Shown: positions 9,619 through 17,019 of the stretch, one piece after another | How the letters are laid out: each line of letters opens with the position of its first letter | Position numbering within the stretch: position 1 is the stretch's first letter | The notes under the pieces: model-generated | Seen by the model: the letters and a program-made list of their open reading frames with translations, nothing else | Told to the model about the DNA's origin: nothing | Databases searched by the model: none | Assembly (NCBI GenBank): GCA_963840425.1 | Contig: CAWIYZ010000025.1 | Location: forward strand, 1-64,000 | Direction: 5' to 3' | Origin: CADEFX01 sp963840425 | GTDB taxonomy: Bacteria > Pseudomonadota > Alphaproteobacteria > Rhizobiales > Hyphomicrobiaceae | Length of the DNA: 64,000 nt | Made by a program: the position numbers and the translations under genes

Positions 9619-10401
9619 ATGATCGATAAACCCACATCGGCGGCAGAACCAGTCAAGGTCTTCTGGCAGCCCGGCTGAACCAGTTGCTTGCGCACTAAGG
9701 AGTTCCTTGGCAAGCACAAGGTTCCGTTTCTCTCACGCAACGTCCTCAGCGATGTCGGTGCGTTAGATGAGCTATTGGCACTAGGCACACGCCAGTTGCC
9801 AGTGGTTTCACGCGGCAAGGAGTGGGTGAACGGTCAGTCCCTCAAGGATGTGGCACGCCTTGCCGGCATCGATATGGGAACCGTCAAGCACCTGCCGCCC
9901 GCGGAGCTAGCACGTCGCATCGATCTCATTGTCGAGGGTGCGGCCCGCTTCTTGGCGCAGTTTCCCGAGGAGCACCTGAGCGACCAGCTGCCCGGCCGCC
10001 CGCGGTCACTCGCCCAGCTTACGTGGCATCTGTTCAATGTCGTCGATGCTTGGCTCGAGCACGAGCAGGGCATTCGATTGCTTGAAAGTGCATTTCGTCG
10101 CTTGCCGCACGACGGCGCTACGCGTCCCGAAATTCAAGCCTATGGAGCCGACGTGCGCCGTCGTTTCGGGGAATGGTGGGAAAACGCCAAAGACCGGACC
10201 GACTGGGCCGACAAGGCCGATGTCTACTACGGCGATGTCAGCCGCCACGAATTCTTGGAGCGCACCACCTGGCACTCGGGCCAGCACTCGCGGCAATTGA
10301 TGTGGGCGCTGAGCGACAAATACGGAGTCACGCCTGACCGCCCGCTCGGGCCCGATATGTGGCAAGGGTTGCCGATGCCCGAGCAGATCTGGGACGGCTG
10401 A
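9619..10401 (+). CDS. Candidate selenoprotein: glutaredoxin-like domain fused to DinB-like domain
   Basis: From ATG 9619 the frame reads MIDKPTSAAEPVKVFWQPG, then TGA (9676-9678), then TSCLRTKEFLGKHKVPF and on to 10401. If TGA is read as Sec the product has 260 residues with a redox motif U20-T-S-C23, where related proteins that I recall have C-T-S-C. Residues about 11-85 form the glutaredoxin part (later LPVV before the cis-Pro region). Residues about 88-245 form a DinB-like four-helix domain with a His in TWHLFN and an HxxxH pair (WHSGQHS), like metal-binding thiol transferases of that fold. A SECIS-like hairpin follows the TGA, and selA, selB and selC lie in the same window. Divergent from nadQ. 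Function is inferred: thiol redox or transferase. A base error TGC to TGA is the main alternative. Confidence 0.75.
9685..9716 (+). promoter_or_regulatory. SECIS-like hairpin after the TGA of the glutaredoxin-DinB gene
   Basis: Starting seven bases after TGA: a 7-bp lower stem (TGCTTGC 9685-9691 with GCAAGCA 9710-9716), a GCA bulge, then an upper stem C-G, a bulged U (9696), four pairs (AAGG with CCTT) and loop AGUU (9701-9704). The loop G is 24 bases past the TGA. A bulged U about four pairs under a loop carrying GU is what bacterial SelB recognises in the classical fdhF element. Structure drawn by eye. Confidence 0.7.
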
Positions 10402-10435
10402 CCTCCACACTCGGCATCAAGCCAATTGCGCCGCC

Positions 10436-11203
10436 TCAATAAATCGTCACGCCGCTGTCCACCGACAGCACCTGCCCCGTCGTGATCTCCGATTCATCCG
10501 ATGCGAGATAAACAGCCATATTGGCGATATGGATCGGCTGCCCCAGGCCGAGAAGGTGGTTCTGCGCCATCTTCTCGATGTCGGGATTGGCGGCAAGCAA
10601 TCGCTTGACGCGATCGGAGAGGGTGACGGACGGCGCGATGGCATTCACGCGAATCTTGTAGCGCGCGTATTCCACCGCCATCGACCGCGTCATCGAGGCA
10701 ACGCCGCCCTTGGCAGCCGTGTAGCAATCGCGTCCAGGCAGCGCCATGAGCGCCACATTGGACGCCATGTTGATGACCGAGCCCCCACCCGTCTTGATGA
10801 TTTCTGGGATGCCGATCTTGGAGCAAAGAAAGGTGCCATAGAGATCGAGCTTGATGACCCGCCAGAACTCTTCCTCCGGCGCCTCCGTCACGGGGCCATC
10901 CTGGAGCGTCGAGCCGCCGGCATTGTTGTGCAGGATGTCGAGCTTGCCGTAACGGCTCACAGTCTCGGCAATGGCCGCCGCCACACTCGCCTTGTCGGTC
11001 ACATCGCAGCGCAGGAAGATCGCGTCACCGCCGGAATTTCCGCCCTTGGCACGCGCAGAGATGGCAGCTGCTTCTCCGGTTTCTGTGTTGATCTCCGCCA
11101 GCACGACCTTGGCGCCTTCCTCGGCGAAGCGTTCCGCGGTTGCACGACCAATGCCGCCGCCGGCGCCGGTGATGAATGCGACTTTCCCAGCCAGTCTTGG
11201 CAC
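10436..11203 (-). CDS. SDR family oxidoreductase
   Basis: A 255-residue short-chain dehydrogenase with cofactor motif TGAGGGIG, NNAG, and catalytic YTAAK with the upstream Ser in INMASN; C-terminal VLSVDSGVTIY. The GTG at 11203 is chosen because a strong AAGGAGAGG site lies just before it; an open frame extends to 11281 with no family sequence. It follows a second SDR gene on the same strand, only 19 bp after its stop, so the pair is probably one operon. NAD(P)-dependent oxidation or reduction is expected; substrate unknown. Confidence 0.85.
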   Translation of the reverse strand: MPRLAGKVAFITGAGGGIGRATAERFAEEGAKVVLAEINTETGEAAAISARAKGGNSGGDAIFLRCDVTDKASVAAAIAETVSRYGKLDILHNNAGGSTLQDGPVTEAPEEEFWRVIKLDLYGTFLCSKIGIPEIIKTGGGSVINMASNVALMALPGRDCYTAAKGGVASMTRSMAVEYARYKIRVNAIAPSVTLSDRVKRLLAANPDIEKMAQNHLLGLGQPIHIANMAVYLASDESEITTGQVLSVDSGVTIY

Positions 11204-11222
11204 GTTGCCTCTCCTTATTGGA

Positions 11223-12074
11223 TTACTGCTTCGGTTTTCCGCCGGGCCAGACCGGCGCGCCGGCGAGCCCCGGCCAGCCAATCGGTGCCTCGGAGGCAGT
11301 GCGTGCCGCTTCAGCGGACGCGGTCTCGTTCCAATGCGCCGCCACGTAGCGGTTACCGCTCACGCTGTCGGCGGCGCGCGAGCACAGCCACAGCATCGGA
11401 GGGAGCATTTTCGCAGGCCGAATGAGATCGGCACGCCGCATGCCCGAGCTCTGCGGCACCATCGGCGTATCCGCGGGTCCGCCCGGCACGACCACATTGA
11501 CGGTGATGCCGGTGCCGGCAAATTCCTGGGCATGTCCCGCTGCCATCGCCTCGAGCCCAGCCTTGGTGGGCCCATAGGGATGGAATTTTCCGCGCAGCAT
11601 AGTGAAGAAGCTGGTTGTGACGGTGATGATGCGCCCCCAGCCGTTGTTCTTCATTCCGGGCACCACGGCGCGCGTCATGTGCCATGCACCGGACAGATTG
11701 ACGGCCACGAACTTCTCCCACATCTCGGGCCGGATTTCCTCGATGGCAACGAGGTTGGTCATGCAGTCATCACGGATCGCATTCAGCCCGAGGCCGGCGT
11801 TGTTGATCAGGATATCGACGGGGCCGAGCTGCTGGCGCGCTATCTCAATGGCGCCGTCGCATGCCTTGTGATCCGAGATGTCGAGCGGGTGGCAGACGAG
11901 CTTGCCGTCGGGTCCCGCCCCGGCCATGCGTCGCTCGAGCGCGTCTAGGCCATCTTTGGAGACATCGGCTGCCATCACAGATGCGCCGGCGTCTAGAAAG
12001 CCACGTGTTATCTCGGCGCCGATCCCACCGGCCGCGCCCGTGACGATGGCGACATGACCAGCCAAGGCCTGCAT
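11223..12074 (-). CDS. SDR family oxidoreductase
   Basis: A 283-residue short-chain dehydrogenase: TGAAGGIG near the N-terminus, NNAG, TVTTS as catalytic Ser region and YGPTK as catalytic Tyr/Lys. The C-terminus is extended and Trp/Pro-rich (NRYVAAHWNE onward), longer than classical 250-residue members. It is upstream gene of a two-SDR unit and itself follows the VOC/coiled-coil gene by 40 bp on the same strand. Substrate unknown. Confidence 0.85.
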   Translation of the reverse strand: MQALAGHVAIVTGAAGGIGAEITRGFLDAGASVMAADVSKDGLDALERRMAGAGPDGKLVCHPLDISDHKACDGAIEIARQQLGPVDILINNAGLGLNAIRDDCMTNLVAIEEIRPEMWEKFVAVNLSGAWHMTRAVVPGMKNNGWGRIITVTTSFFTMLRGKFHPYGPTKAGLEAMAAGHAQEFAGTGITVNVVVPGGPADTPMVPQSSGMRRADLIRPAKMLPPMLWLCSRAADSVSGNRYVAAHWNETASAEAARTASEAPIGWPGLAGAPVWPGGKPKQ

Positions 12075-12113
12075 GCTCCGTTCCTCCCTATTGAGCTCGC
12101 TCAGATGAGCCGA

Positions 12114-13730
12114 TCACTCATCGGCGCTCTCCGGCGGCTTGCGCTTGCGCTGTTGTTTGGATTTGGTGGCGGACGCCGCTGCGGGCGCAGCAACATCCGC
12201 ACCGGCCTCTCCTCCCGACTTAGCCTTGCGCTGCATAAGGCCCAATTGCTTGCGCAGGTCGCCAACGACCCGCCATGCGAACCGTTTGGAGTTCTGCTCG
12301 GCCTCGAGCTGCGCGCGCATCTCCTCGGCCGCACGCTCGGCGGTCTCCCGGGCAGCCCGCACCTGGTCCATTTGGCGCCGCGCTTCCTCGACCTCCCGCT
12401 CTACGGCAGCCCGCGCGCTCTGCTCCCGGCCGAGCTGCTCGCGCGCCTCACCGATATCGCGCACCGTGCTCTCACGCGCGGCCTGTTCTGCGCCTAGCCT
12501 GCTTTGGAGCTCACGCGTCGCGCGCTCGGCCGCGTCCTTGGCGCTGCGCTCCTGCTCTGCCTGCTCACGGGCGTCCCGAAGAGCAAGCTCAGCGGCCGCA
12601 GCCGGATCGCCAGTTGCGGCGGTGCGCTGTTGCAAGGCCAGAACTTGACGCTCTGCCGCCTCTCTCGCCCGGCGCTCCTGTGCCAACTCCTCACTCGTCT
12701 GGCGGGTCGCGCGCTCGGCGAGTTCACGGACGCTGCGCTCCTTGTCCACCAGCTCCCGCACCTCGCGCACGGTGCGCTCAACAGCATTCGTAGACCCTGT
12801 CTGCAGAGCCACCTGCTGCTGCAGCTCCTGCGACTGGCGCTCCGCCGCCTCTCTGGCTCGGCGCTCCTGCACCAACTCCTCACTGGTTTGCCGGGCCGCG
12901 CGCTCGGCCGCCTCGCGGGCGAACTGATGCGCAGCAGTGCTTCGCTGCAACTCCTGGATCTCGCGCAGGGCAGCCTCGCGCGCACCGCGCTCGAGCCCTA
13001 CCTGCTCGCGAATCTCACGCATGCCGCGCTCAGCAGCTTCCCGAGCGCTCTGCTCGGCGGCGAGGCGCGCCATTGCTGCCTGGACGGCGCGCTCCTCCGC
13101 CTCGGGCTCCACGCGTGCGAGAGGCACGGGCGGCTGTGCTGTCGCAACGGCCGACCCCGCGGAGTTGGGCTCGCGCCGCAGATCGCTGATCCATGCACCG
13201 GCCACCGCCGCTCCGGCGAGGCATGCGAGCATGGCGACGCGCACTGCCCAGCGCCGCGAAGCGTGTGGAGCACGCTCTTGCACTTCTTCATTTCGCGCCT
13301 GCTGTCCCTGCCAAGGATCGAAGGTGCCGAAGGTCCAGACGTGCCCCTCCGGATCGCGGCAAGCATACCCCCGCCCGCCGTTCTCGAAGTCTGCGATATC
13401 GGAGATGATCTGGGCTCCCGCGGCGCGCGCCTTCACGTAGTGCGCGTCCGCGTCAGGAACCGTGAAGTAGCAGCTCTGGGTCTCGGCACCGCCGATCTCG
13501 TCGGGCTGCTTGATGAAGCCCTCGAAGCCAGTCTCCACGACAGGCTCCAGCAGGATCATGCCATTGCCGAGCACTAGCTGAGCATAGCCGATCGCCCCAC
13601 CCTCACCGCTGACGACCGTCTTCTTCTCGAAACCAAACGCGGCGCACAACCAATCGATCGCGCCTGCCACGTCGCGATACCGCATCGCCACTGCCATACT
13701 GGGCACGGCCGGCGCGTTTGTCGGTTTCAT
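12114..13730 (-). CDS. VOC-domain membrane protein with long 21-residue-repeat coiled coil
   Basis: Counting from the GTG at 13751, residues about 16-147 are a PhnB/glyoxalase-like VOC domain (AMRYRDVAGAIDWLCAAFGF, YACRDPEGHVWTFGTF). A single hydrophobic helix follows at about 169-189, then a Pro-rich linker, then residues 237-509 consist of thirteen tandem 21-residue units of the type REAAERxxRE..., and a basic tail. Twenty-one residues are three heptads, so a rigid coiled coil is expected. ATG 13730 is chosen as start because of a GGAA-type site; GTG 13751 is possible. The arrangement suggests a cytosolic VOC module anchored in the inner membrane with a periplasmic rod, or the reverse. Function unknown. 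Confidence 0.75.
   Translation of the reverse strand: MKPTNAPAVPSMAVAMRYRDVAGAIDWLCAAFGFEKKTVVSGEGGAIGYAQLVLGNGMILLEPVVETGFEGFIKQPDEIGGAETQSCYFTVPDADAHYVKARAAGAQIISDIADFENGGRGYACRDPEGHVWTFGTFDPWQGQQARNEEVQERAPHASRRWAVRVAMLACLAGAAVAGAWISDLRREPNSAGSAVATAQPPVPLARVEPEAEERAVQAAMARLAAEQSAREAAERGMREIREQVGLERGAREAALREIQELQRSTAAHQFAREAAERAARQTSEELVQERRAREAAERQSQELQQQVALQTGSTNAVERTVREVRELVDKERSVRELAERATRQTSEELAQERRAREAAERQVLALQQRTAATGDPAAAAELALRDAREQAEQERSAKDAAERATRELQSRLGAEQAARESTVRDIGEAREQLGREQSARAAVEREVEEARRQMDQVRAARETAERAAEEMRAQLEAEQNSKRFAWRVVGDLRKQLGLMQRKAKSGGEAGADVAAPAAASATKSKQQRKRKPPESADE
12225..13043. repeat. Thirteen in-phase 63-bp units encoding 21-residue repeats
   Basis: The encoded protein repeats every 21 residues without a single slip, for example REAAERGMREIREQVGLER, REAAERAARQTSEELVQER and RETAERAAEEMRAQLEAEQ. 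DNA units are degenerate, so the array is old or under selection at the protein level. Confidence 0.8.
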
Positions 13731-13988
13731 AATCCGTTCCACCGCCGTCACTACGAATACACCTGATCGGAAGCGGAGATCGACCTGATCGGGCCTCGCG
13801 CGCCAGCAATTGACCGAGCGCGATGTTGCATCAGAGCCTTACCAATCGTGGCGGGTTTATGACACCTGCCTCCTTCGCCGCACGCGTCTGCCTCTGGCCC
13901 GCTCGCGCAACGTGCATTAGGGATGGCCAACGCGCAACCCGTCATCAGATCAATCCCGCGCGGGTGGCACCGGAGAGTAACGGTACAC

Positions 13989-15586
13989 ATGGTCAGCAAG
14001 CTCACAGAAAAGACCACCGCCGCTCGCGCGGCAGCTGGGCGCTCCAAGCGCACCAGCCCATCGGCCGAGAGCCGGCTCGCCGCGCTCGAAAATCGCCTGC
14101 GCGAGATCAGCGATCTCGGCGCGGCCAGCGCCCTGTTTGGCTGGGACCAAGCGACCTACATGCCGAGTGGTGGAGCCGCCGCGCGGGCGCGTCAAGGAGC
14201 AACCCTCAACAGGCTGGCGCATCAAAAATCGGTCGATCCTGCTCTCGGCAAGCTGCTCGATCAGCTGCATGCCTTTGGTGAAGGCCTGCCATACGACTTG
14301 GACGCGGCAAGCCTGATCCGGGTTGCGCGGCGCGACTTCGAAAAGGCGATCAAGGTGCCGGCCGACTACGTGGCGCGCGCCAGCGCCTTCGGTTCGGCCT
14401 CATATGATGCCTGGACGCGCGCACGACCTGTGAACGACTATGCCACCATGCGGCCATTTCTCGAGCGGGCGCTCGAACTCAGCCGCGAATACGCGAGCTT
14501 CTTCGCGCCGTATGCGAATGTTGCCGATCCGCTGATAGACAGCGCTGACGAAGGCATGACTGTCGCGTCGGTCCGGACTTCTTTGCCGATCTGAGGCGCG
14601 AGCTGGTGCCTATCGTGCGGGCCATCGCGGACCAGCCGCTGGCCGACGACTTCAGCCTGCGGGGGGCATTTGGCGAGGGAAAACAGCTCGAGTTCAGCCT
14701 GATCGCCGCCCGCTCTATCGGCTATGACCTGGTACGCGGGCGATTGGACAAAACGCATCATCCGTTCTGCACGAAGTTCTCGGCCGGCGATGTGCGCATT
14801 ACGACCAGGGTCTATGACAATGACGTCGGCCAGGCGTTGTTTTCAACGCTGCACGAGGCTGGCCACGCGCTCTACGAGCAGGGGGTTGCGACTGATCTCG
14901 AGGGCACTCCGCTCGGCTCGGGGACCTCGGCCGGTGTGCACGAGAGCCAGTCACGGCTGTGGGAGAACATCGTCGGCAGGAGCCGAGGCTTTTGGCACCA
15001 CTTCTATCCGCGCCTGCAAGCCACCTTTCCGCATCAGCTCGAGGCTGTCTCGCTCGACACCTTCTATCGCGCCATTAACAGGGTGGAGCGATCCTTGATC
15101 CGCACCGATGCCGACGAGGTGACCTACAATCTCCACGTCATGCTGCGTTTCGACCTCGAGTTGGATCTGCTCGAGGGGCGCTTGCAGGTGCAGGACCTAC
15201 CCGATGCATGGCGCGCGCGCATGCAGACCGACCTCGGCCTGACCCCACCAGACGACCGCGATGGCTGTTTGCAGGACGTGCACTGGTATGCGGGCGGCAT
15301 CGGCGGCGGCTTCCAAGGCTACACCATCGGCAACATCCTGAGCGCCCAGTTCTATGAGGCCGCTTTGAAAGCCCATCCGCAAATTCCGCGCGAAATCGAA
15401 AGCGGGCAGTGCGAAACGCTGCACGGGTGGTTGAAGGAGCACGTTTACCGGCATGGACGCAAATTCACGCCGGATGAGTTGGTGAAACGCGCGACGGGCT
15501 CGGCGATGCGCACCGAGCCCTATCTGGCCTACCTCCAAACCAAGTACCGCGAGCTTTACCGCCTGCCGCAGCAGCCTCTGAGGTAG
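13989..15586 (+). pseudogene. Carboxypeptidase Taq (M32 family), frameshifted
   Basis: Thermostable-carboxypeptidase-type metallopeptidase. The first frame (13989-14594) holds the N-terminal region with LFGWDQATYMPSGGAAAR. The second (to 15586) holds the zinc site HEAGHALYEQG, the HESQSRLWEN motif and IRTDADEVTYNLHV. The reading changes near 14575: VASVR in frame one continues as DFFADLRRELVPIVRA in frame two. With one base corrected the protein is about 530 residues, near the usual M32 length. Start ATG 13989 fits the family; 13923 is an alternative. Cytosolic C-terminal exopeptidase role is family knowledge. All catalytic residues are present, so a sequence error is plausible. Confidence 0.85.
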
Positions 15587-15590
15587 AACA

Positions 15591-15815
15591 TCAAACATTC
15601 CAGAACCGCTTCAGACCCTCACGAGCGATGTCGCTCCTCTGCAGTCCGATGTCCTTGAGCAGGTGATCGGGCTGACCCAGCAATCCCATGAGCTCCCGGC
15701 GGCGGCGAACACGCTGCACCCAAACCATAGGTAGCAGCGCCAAGGTACCCAGCGCCGCACGGGCGGCGGTCATCAAACCCGACCTGCGAGCATGAGCTCT
15801 GATCACATAATCCAT
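15591..15815 (-). CDS. DUF1127 domain small protein
   Basis: A 74-residue basic protein with an N-terminal helix (LMTAARAALGTLALLPMVWVQRVRRRREL) and the C-terminal DUF1127/YjiS signature LLKDIGLQRSDIAREG. Start ATG 15815 follows an AGGAGG site. Such proteins are common in alphaproteobacteria and linked to RNA and phosphate or stress responses in a few species. It is divergent from a GcvA-type LysR gene across a 122-bp gap with a long palindrome, an arrangement typical of LysR control of the neighbour. Confidence 0.85.
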   Translation of the reverse strand: MDYVIRAHARRSGLMTAARAALGTLALLPMVWVQRVRRRRELMGLLGQPDHLLKDIGLQRSDIAREGLKRFWNV

Positions 15816-15892
15816 GGTCAACCTCCTGTGTTCGGGCCGTGGTGTTGAGCCATAAATGCGCGATGAGAGGCGCCGTGACAAACGACTAGTGG

Positions 15893-15929
15893 GCCTGTTA
15901 TATGTGATTATTACTCACGCATAACAGGC
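15893..15929. promoter_or_regulatory. Long interrupted palindrome in divergent LysR/DUF1127 promoter region
   Basis: GCCTGTTAT (15893-15901) pairs with ATAACAGGC (15921-15929), and inside them GTGA (15904-15907) pairs with TCAC (15915-15918). It ends eight bases before the LysR start codon. It is a probable autoregulatory binding site for that regulator. Confidence 0.65.
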
Positions 15930-15937
15930 TCTCGGTC

Positions 15938-16852
15938 ATGGCGCGCCGACTACCGCCACTCAACGCCCTCCCCAGCTTCGAAGCGGCGGCGCGCCACCTC
16001 AGTTTTTCCAAGGCCGCAGACGAGTTGCATGTCACGCACGGCGCCGTCAGCCGGGCCGTCCGTCACCTGGAGGACCACCTCGGCGTCTGGCTTTTCGTGC
16101 GCGCCACACGGTCGGTCCGGCTGACAGCCGCCGGCTCCACCTATGCGAGCGAGGTGCGCGAGGCGCTGGATCGCGTAGCGGCGGCGACCATCACGGCACG
16201 GGGACACCAGTCCTCAGGCACACTCAACATCAGCACACTCGACTCCTTCGCCGCCAAATGGCTGGTGCCGCGCCTGTTCCGCTTTCGGCGCGCCCACGGC
16301 GACATCGACGTGCGGCTGTCGACGTCCGAGAAACTCGCTGACTTCGTCACCGACGGCATCGATGTCGCCATACGCTACGGACGCGGGCAGTATCCTGGCC
16401 TCAAAGTCGAGTTGCTGCTCGAGGAGGATGTCTTCCCGGTGTGCAGTCCGGCATTCCTGGAGGGGCCGCACCCTCTGCGCGCACCCGCGGACCTCGTCCA
16501 CTACACACTCATTCACGACGACTTCCATATCGATTGGGCGATGTGGCTCAGAACTGCCGGTGTCGAAGGTGTCGATCCGCACCGCGGCCCGACCTATAAC
16601 GCGTCCTCGCACGCGGTGCAGGCTGCAGTATTGGGTGAAGGCGTGGTGCTCGGCCGCAGCGCCTTGATCGCTGATGATCTGGCTGCCGGACGCCTCGTTC
16701 GCCCCTTCGCGCTCCGGATGCCGGCTGGTCTTGCCTACCATCTGGTCTATCCGCCGCGCGCGCTGCAGCGCCACAAGGTCAAGGCCTTCCGCGACTGGCT
16801 TTTGGCGGAGGTCGCTGGTGAGGAGGCCGGCCAACCGCAAAGCACGTCATAA
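15938..16852 (+). CDS. LysR family transcriptional regulator, GcvA type
   Basis: A 304-residue LTTR starting with the GcvA-like signature PPLNALPSFEAAARHLSFSK, a helix-turn-helix with KAADELHVTHGAVSRAVRHLE, and a PBP2-type effector domain. The gene is divergent from the DUF1127 gene and has a palindromic site immediately before its start. Probably regulates itself and the DUF1127 gene; effector unknown. Confidence 0.9.
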   Translation: MARRLPPLNALPSFEAAARHLSFSKAADELHVTHGAVSRAVRHLEDHLGVWLFVRATRSVRLTAAGSTYASEVREALDRVAAATITARGHQSSGTLNISTLDSFAAKWLVPRLFRFRRAHGDIDVRLSTSEKLADFVTDGIDVAIRYGRGQYPGLKVELLLEEDVFPVCSPAFLEGPHPLRAPADLVHYTLIHDDFHIDWAMWLRTAGVEGVDPHRGPTYNASSHAVQAAVLGEGVVLGRSALIADDLAAGRLVRPFALRMPAGLAYHLVYPPRALQRHKVKAFRDWLLAEVAGEEAGQPQSTS

Positions 16853-17019
16853 TTCTCGGTGGCCGATGGGCTAAGGAACGGCGCCGGTGCCGATTTGCGA
16901 TGCCCCTCACCTCATGGCAACATGTCTTGTGCTGCACGGATTGCGGGGGCCGGCGTGCAGCGGCAGAAGAGACGGCATCGGACGCCGAGAGAGTGCGCCA
17001 TTGGCGGCTGGGGGGCCCC

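Noticed and set aside
14560..14606. TGA in the M32 peptidase as a possible Sec codon
   Set aside because: The continuing homology is in another frame, so this is an indel and not recoding.
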